From: an uncultured Flavobacteriales bacterium
Lineage (GTDB): Bacteria > Bacteroidota > Bacteroidia > Flavobacteriales_E > Vicingaceae
Length of the DNA: 64,000 nucleotides
NCBI GenBank assembly: GCA_937901255.1
Contig: CALCHN010000042.1
Coordinates: forward strand, 124,001 to 188,000
Reading direction: 5' to 3'
Shown here: in pieces, positions 1 to 7,189 of the stretch
How positions within the stretch are numbered: the first letter of the stretch is position 1
Layout: every line of letters begins with the position of its first letter
The notes under the pieces: generated by a model
Database searches by the model: none
The model's input: only the letters and a program-made list of their open reading frames with translations
What the model was told of the DNA's origin: nothing
Position numbers and translations under genes: made by a program

Positions 1-626
1 GCTATTTAAGTCCGCACTTACGTTTTGGAACGGTAAGCATCAGAAACATGGTGAAACAAAGTTTAGAAAAAAGTCCTGTATTTTTAAGTGAACTGATATG
101 GCGGGAGTTTTTTATGCAAATTATATTTCATTTTCCACATGTTGTAAATAAGAGTTTTAAAGCCAAATACGATCGTATCACTTGGCGAAACAACGAAAAA
201 GAATTTGCTCTTTGGTGCGAAGGAAAAACAGGCTATCCAATGGTAGATGCCGGTATGCGACAACTCAACGAAACTGGATACATGCACAACAGGGTTAGAA
301 TGGTGGTTGCTTCGTTTTTGTGCAAACATTTATTGATAGATTGGCGTTGGGGAGAGGCTTATTTTGCCAAAAAATTGTTGGATTATGATTTGTCGGCCAA
401 TAATGGTAACTGGCAATGGGCTGCCGGAACAGGCTGTGATGCAGCTCCTTATTTTAGAGTATTTAATCCCTATGAACAAGTTAAAAAATTTGATCCCAAC
501 TTAAAATACATAAGCACTTGGGTAAAAGACCTTAACGAACTGAGTTATCCCAATCCTATAGTAGAACATAAATTTGCACGAGAAAGAGCCATTGCAACTT
601 ATAAAAAAGGGCTGGAAAGTGCTTAG
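1..626 (+). CDS. phrB: Deoxyribodipyrimidine photolyase / cryptochrome family, C-terminal part (5' truncated by window edge)
   Basis: This is the C-terminal FAD-binding half of a photolyase, the light-driven flavoenzyme that splits UV-induced pyrimidine dimers. The reading frame is open from the first bases of the window: before the first ATG at 48 it encodes LSPHLRFGTVSIR, which matches the conserved photolyase LSPxLxFGxxSxR segment. The annotated gene therefore starts upstream of the window and the ATG at 48 is internal. Further family motifs are the helix around WREFF, the FAD-contact stretch GYPMVDAGMRQL, the region MHNRVRMVVASFL, and the end motif NNGNWQWAAGTGCDAAPYFR. The DASH, CPD and (6-4) subclasses are not separable with certainty from this half; the motifs fit class I CPD photolyase best. 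The gene ends about 100 bp before the next plus-strand gene. Confidence 0.93.
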   Translation, partial: YLSPHLRFGTVSIRNMVKQSLEKSPVFLSELIWREFFMQIIFHFPHVVNKSFKAKYDRITWRNNEKEFALWCEGKTGYPMVDAGMRQLNETGYMHNRVRMVVASFLCKHLLIDWRWGEAYFAKKLLDYDLSANNGNWQWAAGTGCDAAPYFRVFNPYEQVKKFDPNLKYISTWVKDLNELSYPNPIVEHKFARERAIATYKKGLESA

Positions 627-725
627 TTTTATTGCCATTTAGGTTTAAATTTATTTTTTACCCCATATTTTTTTAATATATTTACCACGATTTTAATTCC
701 TTTTTTGGTGAATAAACCTTGAATT

Positions 726-1667
726 ATGATAAAAAACACCTTGATTTTTTTAGTTGTTGTAGTAATCGCTTCTACTACTGTTTTCGCACAAACAGTAAAT
801 TCATCTCATATTATTGAGGCTACCGAAAAACCCAATGAGTTTTTAGTTAAAACCACTATTAACGGCTTAGAAAATGTGGATATCGCTCGTATTGAATACG
901 ATATTGACGATGCTCATATTTATACACCATCTCCCAATAATTCTTTTTTTACCGATAGAAAAAATAATCAATTAAAGTTTTATTTAATGGCTGTTCCTGC
1001 ATCTGGAGTTATAAATATTGAGTTTATACTAAGCATTAGCAACGGACAAACCCTAAATATTCCTGCGGCTATTCAATATTCTCGAAATGAAACCAAAGAA
1101 AAAGTAAGTTTAGCTCCTTTAACTTTAACAATTACAGGAGAAACACCTGTATTGGCTGACAACCCACCTGCTACAACTAAAGAAGAAGAACCGGAAGCTA
1201 CTGAAGAAACAACTACTCCTGTTGAAAGCGAAAAAGAAGAGGAAGAGGAAATTATTGCTGAAACCATCGAAGAAACAGAAGAAGAAGTTGAAGAACCAAC
1301 AGTTATTGAAGAAGAACCTGAAACTATCGTTGAAGAAACCCCTAAAGAAGAAGAGGAAACACCGGTGGTAGAAACGACTTACAAAAAAACTGAAGAAAAA
1401 CCTACGCCTACACCAACTCCAACAAATACCTCATCTAAAAAACAATACGGGGTACAAATTTTAGCACTTTCAGAATATTCTGAAACGAGAGTTCGTAATT
1501 TCTGTAAACAACATGGCTTAGATTACAACTTGATTACCAAAGAAAATGTGGGTGGTTTAACCAAAATTCGTTACGGAAAATCTTCTTCAGCTACAGAAAT
1601 TCAAAACCTAAAAGAAGAATTGATAAACAAAGGGTTAAGAGGCGTGTTTATGGTTACTTTGCCTTAA
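726..1667 (+). CDS. Secreted protein with acidic linker and C-terminal SPOR-like domain
   Basis: A 313-residue exported protein. Residues 1-21 form a signal peptide (hydrophobic core, cleavage near FAQ). Residues about 22-140 are a globular domain I do not recognise. Residues about 140-235 are a strongly acidic, Glu/Thr/Pro-rich linker with runs of E and a PTPTPT stretch. The last ~75 residues start with KKQYGVQILAL and have the strand-helix-strand pattern of SPOR domains, which bind denuded septal peptidoglycan. A periplasmic role at the cell wall is inferred from this. The stop overlaps the stop of the convergent PP2C gene by 4 bp. The SPOR assignment rests on pattern only, so it is fair rather than certain. 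Confidence 0.72.
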   Translation: MIKNTLIFLVVVVIASTTVFAQTVNSSHIIEATEKPNEFLVKTTINGLENVDIARIEYDIDDAHIYTPSPNNSFFTDRKNNQLKFYLMAVPASGVINIEFILSISNGQTLNIPAAIQYSRNETKEKVSLAPLTLTITGETPVLADNPPATTKEEEPEATEETTTPVESEKEEEEEIIAETIEETEEEVEEPTVIEEEPETIVEETPKEEEETPVVETTYKKTEEKPTPTPTPTNTSSKKQYGVQILALSEYSETRVRNFCKQHGLDYNLITKENVGGLTKIRYGKSSSATEIQNLKEELINKGLRGVFMVTLP

Positions 1668-3118
1668 ATTCTAACCCCCATAATACAAATGTCGTCTAAT
1701 TGTTCTTGGCTTCCTTTCCAGGCATTATGAGCATCAATAAGCGTTTCTTTTTGCTCGTCAGCTGACAAACTAGACACGTCCACTAAAAGTTGCTTAAACT
1801 GTTTGTAATTGAACTTTTTTCCTTTTGGTCCGCCAAACTGATCGGCAAAACCATCTGAAAACAAATAAACCATATCGCCTTTTTGTAGTTCTATTTCATG
1901 GTTTTGAAAGGATTTATCCGTTTCGTAAGCACCAATGGGTTGTTTGTCGGCTTTAGTTTCCAATAACACTCCATTTCTAACAACATAAAGCGAATTATTT
2001 GCTCCGGCATATTGAAGTACAGCAGTTGTTTCATGTTCCATGTTCGAAGTTTGAGGTGGAGTTAACCTTGAACCTGAAACATCAAACCTCAAACTGCATA
2101 ACGCTATATCCATTCCGTCTCTTATTACATTATCGTCTTCCGTATGGATATTAATGGCTTTAAATAATTCATCATTAAGGTAATTCAATGCTTCAGCAGG
2201 TGAATTTACATTAGGCTGTATTTTCGACTGATTTAAAATTTTTAGTCCGATAATACTCATAAATGCTCCTGAAACTCCGTGTCCTGTACAATCAGCAACA
2301 GCAAAAACTACCAACTTTTCATTGGGCTGATTTGCTTTAGTAGTAGTAATTTCGGTTGCCCAATAAAAATCGCCACTTACAATGTCTTTGGGTAAATAAA
2401 TTACAAATGATTGGGGTAACAATTTTTTTAGTTTAGTTGGAGGTGTAATTAATGCATCTTGAATTCTTTTAGCATAATTAATACTATCCACAATTTCCTT
2501 GTTTTTTTCTTCCGTAATGGCTTTTTGTTCTTCCAGCTCTTTTTTAGATTTTTCTAGCATTAAACGAGCAATAATTTCTTTTTTGGTCAATCGGTAACGC
2601 ATTCTAATTAATAAGATAGAAAAAACAGCTACCGCACCGGTAAGTAATCCTCCATTTACTAAAATTTCGTCTAAAGTCAATGAACTATTATAGTGAAAGA
2701 AAATAATGTTAGCAATAATGTTAGCCACCACAATGGTAATGGAATAATATACGTGATAAAACATAAACATCCCGGAACCAATAAACATCGCTATATAAGC
2801 AAAGGCATGTTTCTGAAGGTGTTCAATATCCATCACACTCCACATGTAAGCATTTTGAATGGAAATAAGTAAAACAGGTATAAAACCTAACACTTCATAA
2901 GGGATTTTTAATTTTTTGTGAAACAAAACCGTAAATAAACAAACCAAGGAAACAGCCGTTCTAAACGTTAAAAACTCTTGCCAATACTCGTAAATATTAA
3001 AATAATCGGTAACAAAAAACAGCATGTCAAAAATTACAGCCACCCAAAGAGCAATGGTATGGTAACGTAATATGGTGCTGTCCATTTCGGACTTCCAATT
3101 AACTGAATTTGTATTCAT
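1664..3118 (-). CDS. Membrane-anchored PP2C-type (SpoIIE-like) serine phosphatase
   Basis: 484 residues. The N-terminal ~170 residues form about six membrane segments (for example around residues 24-40, 70-90 and 155-170). A charged coiled-coil linker follows (about 180-215), then a SpoIIE-like PP2C catalytic domain to the end. Metal-binding motifs are visible: SGDFYWA (first Asp), FAVADCTGHGVSGAFMS (second Asp and DxTGHG) and YLFSDGFADQFGG (third Asp-Gly). This family dephosphorylates serine-phosphorylated anti-sigma-factor antagonists or similar regulators in partner-switching pathways. An RsbW/SpoIIAB-like ATPase lies at 44957-45376, but no link between the two can be shown. The gene is convergent with the SPOR-like gene. 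The region upstream to 3203 is the probable divergent promoter shared with the small lipoprotein gene. Confidence 0.9.
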   Translation of the reverse strand: MNTNSVNWKSEMDSTILRYHTIALWVAVIFDMLFFVTDYFNIYEYWQEFLTFRTAVSLVCLFTVLFHKKLKIPYEVLGFIPVLLISIQNAYMWSVMDIEHLQKHAFAYIAMFIGSGMFMFYHVYYSITIVVANIIANIIFFHYNSSLTLDEILVNGGLLTGAVAVFSILLIRMRYRLTKKEIIARLMLEKSKKELEEQKAITEEKNKEIVDSINYAKRIQDALITPPTKLKKLLPQSFVIYLPKDIVSGDFYWATEITTTKANQPNEKLVVFAVADCTGHGVSGAFMSIIGLKILNQSKIQPNVNSPAEALNYLNDELFKAINIHTEDDNVIRDGMDIALCSLRFDVSGSRLTPPQTSNMEHETTAVLQYAGANNSLYVVRNGVLLETKADKQPIGAYETDKSFQNHEIELQKGDMVYLFSDGFADQFGGPKGKKFNYKQFKQLLVDVSSLSADEQKETLIDAHNAWKGSQEQLDDICIMGVRI

Positions 3119-3203
3119 TAGAGTAGTTTTAGTTAGGTGGTTTTGGGATTTAAAATTATGAATTTTTTAATTACTTTTACTTTATTCATTTACATAATTC
3201 ATT

Positions 3204-3494
3204 TTGAAAAATATTCTCATCATATTTATAACCTTGTCATTTAATTCTTGTGTAATATATAATTCTACTAAAAATCAAGAAATAAGAGTTTGTGAAATTC
3301 ACAACACAAAAATGAATAAAGCAATAGTAGGAACAGTTTATGGAAAACCAAGATATCCATGTATAAATAATGCATTTCCAAATGCAAAAAAGAAAAAGTG
3401 TATGGGTTGTTTAAAAGGCCCTTGGCCCAATAAAAGACTCGCTATAGTTTACCATTGTAAAAGTTGTACAAAAGCTGAAAAAATCGCAAATTAA
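3204..3494 (+). CDS. Small Cys-rich predicted lipoprotein, function unknown
   Basis: A 96-residue protein starting at TTG (3204); no ATG lies upstream in frame close by. The N-terminus has a short hydrophobic signal ending in SFNSC, a plausible though not ideal lipobox. The mature part has two cysteine/histidine clusters: CEIHNTKM near residue 31, and then C, CMGC and HCKSC toward the C-terminus. Such CxxH and CxxC arrangements suggest metal binding or redox chemistry, but I do not recognise a characterised family. It lies 18 bp upstream of the FAD oxidoreductase gene on the same strand, so co-transcription is possible. Confidence 0.62.
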   Translation: MKNILIIFITLSFNSCVIYNSTKNQEIRVCEIHNTKMNKAIVGTVYGKPRYPCINNAFPNAKKKKCMGCLKGPWPNKRLAIVYHCKSCTKAEKIAN

Positions 3495-3512
3495 AAAACT
3501 ACTTTTGTTTTA

Positions 3513-4559
3513 ATGAATGAAATTGATTACATCATAGTTGGACAAGGGTTGGCAGGCTCTGTATTGGCTTTTCAACTGATGGATGCGGGTAATAAAATTG
3601 TAGTAATAGATGAAAATAACCCTCAAACCTCATCTAAAATTGCTGCGGGTTTAAGTAATCCAGTAGTTTTTAAACGACTTACCAAAAGTTGGTTAGTAGA
3701 AAGTGTTTTGCCTATTGCTGTTAATTTTTACCGAAATCAAGAACAATTGTTAGGCAATCATTTTTACCAAGAAATGCCTATTTATAAGCTTTTTGTAGAT
3801 GAAAAAGAAAGCTCTTTTTGGAAACAAAAAAGCAACGAACCCGAATTATTCGATTGGATAAGTGATAAAAATGAAAAGCCTTTTGATGAACAATATATTG
3901 CCATGCCCTATGGAGCTTCAAAAGTGCTTCAATCGGGGTTTTTACGAACCAAAAAATGGCTACAGGCTTTTCAAGAATACCTCATTAAAAATAATGCTTT
4001 TGTGGAAAGTACATTTGATTACACTGATTTAAAAATAGAAGCATCAACTGTTAGTTGGAAGAACTTTAAAGCAAAAGGCATTATCTTTTGCGAAGGTTAT
4101 AAAAATAGCTTCAATCCTTATTTTAAACACCTGCCATTTAAACTTACCAAAGGCGAAGTGCTAAGTGTAGATTTTGAAAATCTAACTTTAGAAGCCGCTA
4201 TTAACAAAGGTGTTTTTGTATTGCCTTATGATGGATTTTATAAACTCGGAGCTACCTACGATTGGGATAATATTGATGAAAATATAACCGAAAAAGCCAA
4301 GCATGAATTGTTAAGCAAAGCTCAAAAATTTATAAAAGATACAGTTGTTGTAAAAACGCACGAAGCCGGAGTTAGACCAACTGTTAGTGACAGAAGACCT
4401 TTGTTGGGAGGGCATCCTCAACATAAAAACCTATTCATTTTTAATGGGTTAGGAACAAAGGGAGTAATGTTGGCTCCTTGGTTAGCTCAAAAATTTGTAC
4501 GATATTTGTTACATCATGAACCACTTCCTGAAGAAGTAAACATTAACCGATTTAACTAG
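3513..4559 (+). CDS. FAD-dependent oxidoreductase of the DAO (D-amino-acid oxidase) family
   Basis: 348 residues. The N-terminus DYIIVGQGLAGSVLAFQL is a dinucleotide-binding fold with GxGxxG, followed by the acidic residue of VVID that contacts the FAD ribose. The C-terminal segment GVRPTVSDRRPLLGGHPQH and FNGLGTKGVMLAPW match the FAD-closing region of DAO-family proteins (compare thiO/DadA/MnmC-C). The substrate cannot be assigned from sequence. The length suits a complete single-domain enzyme without a membrane anchor. It follows the small Cys-rich gene and precedes the DUF6150 gene, all on the plus strand with short spacers. Confidence 0.87.
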   Translation: MNEIDYIIVGQGLAGSVLAFQLMDAGNKIVVIDENNPQTSSKIAAGLSNPVVFKRLTKSWLVESVLPIAVNFYRNQEQLLGNHFYQEMPIYKLFVDEKESSFWKQKSNEPELFDWISDKNEKPFDEQYIAMPYGASKVLQSGFLRTKKWLQAFQEYLIKNNAFVESTFDYTDLKIEASTVSWKNFKAKGIIFCEGYKNSFNPYFKHLPFKLTKGEVLSVDFENLTLEAAINKGVFVLPYDGFYKLGATYDWDNIDENITEKAKHELLSKAQKFIKDTVVVKTHEAGVRPTVSDRRPLLGGHPQHKNLFIFNGLGTKGVMLAPWLAQKFVRYLLHHEPLPEEVNINRFN

Positions 4560-4596
4560 TTTTTTAACCACATAGTTAAATCTAAAATATAACATT

Positions 4597-4947
4597 ATGA
4601 GAAAAAACATCCTCCTTGCCTTAGTCCTATTCTTTGCACTTGCTTTTAGCAACAATGTTGCTTTCGGACAAAAAATATTTAAAGTAAAATATGAATCTCA
4701 AGCAGATTTAAAAGTGTATGTGGTAGATTATGAATCGCAATGTGACTTAAAAGTATATCACGTTAAGTATGAAAGTCAAGCGAATAAAGATGGGCTGTGG
4801 TACGCGGTAAAATACGAAAGCCAAGCTGATAAAAAAGTTTATTTTGTTGATTATGAATCGCAAGCAGATTTAAAAATCTATTATGTAGATTACGAATCTC
4901 AAGCGGGTTGGAAAAATAAATCTAAAGCTCATTTATTGAAGTTTTAA
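4597..4947 (+). CDS. Exported tandem-repeat protein, DUF6150 type
   Basis: 116 residues with a signal peptide (residues 1-24, ending VAFGQ). The rest is almost entirely six tandem copies of an approximately 13-residue unit of the form (V/K)xYESQADLKVYxVD. The unit alternates hydrophobic and aromatic strands with ESQ turns, so a small beta-solenoid or stacked-strand structure is likely. This pattern matches the DUF6150 family as I remember it; no function is known. The 3' end overlaps the convergent acetyltransferase gene by 15 bp. The stop codon falls in the string TTTTAAC, which resembles the core-site arrangement of the neighbouring cassette array, though that may be chance. Confidence 0.8.
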   Translation: MRKNILLALVLFFALAFSNNVAFGQKIFKVKYESQADLKVYVVDYESQCDLKVYHVKYESQANKDGLWYAVKYESQADKKVYFVDYESQADLKIYYVDYESQAGWKNKSKAHLLKF

Positions 4948-5445
4948 CTTCATCATAATATCGGTTTGTTCGTCATTTCCTAATTTAAAAATGTGCTTGT
5001 CAAAAGCTACAAAACCGTTTTTCTCATAAAATCGGATGGCTCTTGGGTTGTTTTCCCAAACGCCCAACCAAACATAATCCATATTTCCTTTTTTCGCTAA
5101 TTCTATCGCTTTGTCGTATAGAGTTTGTCCGACTTTTTTTCCGTGAAACTCTTTTAGCACGTAAATCCGCTCAATTTCAAGTGCGTTTTTGTCCTTTATT
5201 TCAGTTTGCGATTCTCCGTAATTGACCTTTAAATATCCAATTGTTTTTCCGTCAATTTCGGCAAAGTAAAATTCAGCGTTTGGGTTGGTCAGTTCCGTGT
5301 TTAGTTTTTCGGTCGAAAATCCATCTTCCAAATATTCACGCATATCTTCTTCGCTGTTTTCAGAAGAGAATGTCTCAGCAAAAGTCAATTTTCCGATTTC
5401 TTTTAGTTTTTCAATGTCTTGAATATTTACTTTTCTAATTTTCAT
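4933..5445 (-). CDS. GNAT family N-acetyltransferase (PaiA/spermidine acetyltransferase-like)
   Basis: 170 residues, typical GNAT length. The fold begins MKIRKVNIQDIEKLKEI. The acetyl-CoA binding motif A is ERIYVLKEFHGKKVGQTLY (Q/RxxGxG-type loop HGKKVG), followed by motif B VWLGVWENNPRAIRFYEKNGF. Early residues LTFAETF resemble PaiA-type polyamine acetyltransferases, but the substrate is not certain. It is the terminal gene of a minus-strand array whose members are separated by attC-like palindromes. Upstream of its start lies the element at 5467-5538. Small acetyltransferases are common cargo of integron cassettes, consistent with that context. Confidence 0.88.
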   Translation of the reverse strand: MKIRKVNIQDIEKLKEIGKLTFAETFSSENSEEDMREYLEDGFSTEKLNTELTNPNAEFYFAEIDGKTIGYLKVNYGESQTEIKDKNALEIERIYVLKEFHGKKVGQTLYDKAIELAKKGNMDYVWLGVWENNPRAIRFYEKNGFVAFDKHIFKLGNDEQTDIMMKLKLQ

Positions 5446-5466
5446 TTATTGTCCGTGTCGTTTTTT

Positions 5467-5538
5467 CAGCTTGTAGGTAACGTTTTGCGTGTATGAGAAG
5501 TAGCGGATTAAAAAGCACTTCACTTTCAGTTGGGCACA
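5467..5538. repeat. attC-like intercassette element 1
   Basis: About 72 bp between the GNAT gene and the next minus-strand gene. On the plus strand it begins CAGCTTGTAGGTAAC and contains GTTTTGCG. It ends GTTGGGCACA, where GTTGGGC fits the integron core site GTTRRRY. The same ends occur, inverted, in the element at 6281-6416. The stop of the 5526-6272 gene lies within it, directly next to the core. Confidence 0.55.
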
Positions 5539-6272
5539 GTATTTAATTTACATTTTTCTATTTTATTATCTCTTATTGAGTCAAATTTTCGTTCGTACCT
5601 AAAATCAAATCTTTCTGTCAAGTCACCATAAGTTGAAACATAAAATTCGCTATAAGTGTAAAGGTCGTCTTGATTAGATACTTCTCCGTTTTCGTCAATC
5701 ATTTTTCCCATACTTCCTGTTCTTCCCCAATGGAAAACTCCAAGTTTATCTCTCGGTGGCTCGTTTGGGTTTTTCTCAAAAGTCCATTCCTCATTAAAGT
5801 CCCGTACGTCCATTTTGGGCAATTCAGTTCGCTTGCCATTTTGGTCAATTAAATAATATGTATGGTCTATAAAACCATATTTCTGTTCCTTGTCAAGAAT
5901 TAGAATTCCGTCATTTGGTATTTTGTACACTAGTCCTTCATCTCTTTTTTCAAGGTTTATTCCACATCCTTTTTTGTAAATGATATTTACTCGTCCACGA
6001 TAATTTTCTGGTATTAAAAAAACTTCTGGTCCGACTGTATTTATTCCTCTCCATATTGGCCAAAAAGCTATAATTCCGATTATGAAAATCCCGATTGGAA
6101 TCAGTCTTTGTTTCCAAGTCTTTTTTAGTGAAACTAAAACCAAGATTAGTCCAACGATAAAAATTGGTAATCCGATTATTGCAAAGAACGCAGCGAAAGT
6201 CAGTCCGAATGCTCCGATTGCTAGTAGAATTAGTCCACCGTAATATAATATGTTACTTGTCTTCTCGGTCAT
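5526..6272 (-). CDS. Hypothetical membrane protein carried in a cassette-like unit
   Basis: The start is placed at ATG 6272 (MTEKTSNILYYGG) rather than the longer frame from 6326, because the upstream 18 codons lie in the attC-like element. The protein has 248 residues. Residues about 8-60 form two closely spaced hydrophobic helices, a third helix follows near 68-85 (LIPIGIFIIGIIAFWPIW), and the remainder is a soluble domain with no motif I recognise. The C-terminus ends NTVPN, encoded inside the core-site sequence TGTGCCCAAC, with TGA immediately after. The gene is flanked by GTTGGGCACA on one side (5529-5538) and TGTGCCCAAC on the other (6281-6290), exact inverted copies. This is the hallmark expected of a cassette's own R'/R'' halves. 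Confidence 0.7.
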   Translation of the reverse strand: MTEKTSNILYYGGLILLAIGAFGLTFAAFFAIIGLPIFIVGLILVLVSLKKTWKQRLIPIGIFIIGIIAFWPIWRGINTVGPEVFLIPENYRGRVNIIYKKGCGINLEKRDEGLVYKIPNDGILILDKEQKYGFIDHTYYLIDQNGKRTELPKMDVRDFNEEWTFEKNPNEPPRDKLGVFHWGRTGSMGKMIDENGEVSNQDDLYTYSEFYVSTYGDLTERFDFRYERKFDSIRDNKIEKCKLNTVPN

Positions 6273-6280
6273 CCTAATAT

Positions 6281-6416
6281 TGTGCCCAACACAGAATCTT
6301 TGCGTTCGGGCGGGAAATCGAAGCACAAAAGCTGGTTTTATTACTAATCTTCAATTGAAAAACTGCCGTTAAATTTTGCACTTCAGCCCGCCTGACGCAA
6401 AACCCGTGTTACAAGC
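6281..6416. repeat. attC-like intercassette element 2 (long imperfect palindrome)
   Basis: About 136 bp with strong imperfect dyad symmetry. The left side reads AACAC, then TTTGCGT, then GGCGGG, then GAAGCACAAAA. The right side mirrors it with TTTTGCACTTCAG, CCCGCC, GACGCAAAA and GTGTTAC. A long stem with bulges could form on one strand, as in folded attC sites. The left boundary GCCCAAC fits RYYYAAC. The stop of the 6409-6975 gene lies inside the right boundary GTTACAAGC. Confidence 0.6.
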
Positions 6417-6975
6417 TGCCGTTCTTGTTGTCAGTGTTCGTTGCTTCATATTTTCGTTTTTGTCTTACACTATAAATTGTTCCTGCAATTAGTCCTGTCA
6501 AACCGCCCAAATAACTAAAGTTGTGCATTGAACCAACAGCAATAAAATTTTTTGTGTCAATCAAGTTGTCAGGTAGCCACCAATCTACACCTATGTCTGC
6601 GAGATAAAGTTTGCCATATGTAAGTCCAATTAGTCCTGTCGCAAACGCAACAATAACTGTCACAATAATAGCTTTCAAAGTCGCACGAAACATTTGTTTG
6701 TTGTCCTTGTGAACCAATCCAACAAGTCCGAGTATTAGTCCGATTGGAAGTCCCATCCACCAGGTCGCCATAAAACCTACTGCCGAAACTTCAATTCTCG
6801 GATTTGGAAAAATTGCTTCGTTACCTAAGTCCATAAGTCCGAACTGATAGAATTTGAATTTTGTATAATATTCTGGTGAAATTGTGTAAGTCAGTTGGTC
6901 GTGTAAAATGCCGTAAAGTCCACCTATGATTGGTGCAAGTCCGATTATTAATATTAATGTCAAAAATTTTTTCAA
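6409..6975 (-). CDS. Hypothetical multi-pass membrane protein carried in a cassette-like unit
   Basis: 188 residues with four to five hydrophobic helices: an N-terminal one (residues 3-24) that may act as a signal anchor, and others near 67-90, 99-123 and 145-168. It looks like a conserved family of Bacteroidota proteins without known function; I recall no named domain. The stop codon TAA is part of the sequence GCTTGTAAC, the reverse complement of 6408-6416. The same sequence reappears 20 bp upstream of the gene (6996-7004), so the gene is bracketed by exact 9-bp inverted sequences. This supports its reading as a single-gene cassette of about 590 bp. Confidence 0.72.
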   Translation of the reverse strand: MKKFLTLILIIGLAPIIGGLYGILHDQLTYTISPEYYTKFKFYQFGLMDLGNEAIFPNPRIEVSAVGFMATWWMGLPIGLILGLVGLVHKDNKQMFRATLKAIIVTVIVAFATGLIGLTYGKLYLADIGVDWWLPDNLIDTKNFIAVGSMHNFSYLGGLTGLIAGTIYSVRQKRKYEATNTDNKNGSL

Positions 6976-6995
6976 GTTGTCTGTTTTTTATGGTT

Positions 6996-7065
6996 GCTTG
7001 TAACACCCAGCTATACGCTATTTTTTCAATTTTATAGCGTTTATTTTCTATATATAGGAGGTGTT
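6996..7065. repeat. attC-like element 3 at the outer edge of the first array
   Basis: A 70-bp imperfect hairpin. The outer stem is AACACC (7002-7007) with GGTGTT (7060-7065), and the inner stem is ACGCTAT (7015-7021) with ATAGCGT (7034-7040). Positions 7001-7022 are the exact reverse complement of 18803-18824 in element 4. The element begins with GCTTGTAAC (6996-7004), which pairs with the far end of the adjacent cassette. Confidence 0.6.
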
Positions 7066-7189
7066 TTTTGTTTTTGATTAAAATTATTCTCCAAACATAC
7101 AAAAAATAGTTTATAAATCAGGCAGCTATGAATCTATGTGGTTAAACCCTTTTATTCGTGTATTCGTGGCTCCTCCCCTTCTAGGATGT

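Noticed and set aside
6996..7065. Elements 3 and 4 considered as ordinary transcription terminators
   Set aside because: The hairpins have no U-tract and the sequence is conserved beyond the stem between the two sites, which fits a repeat family better.
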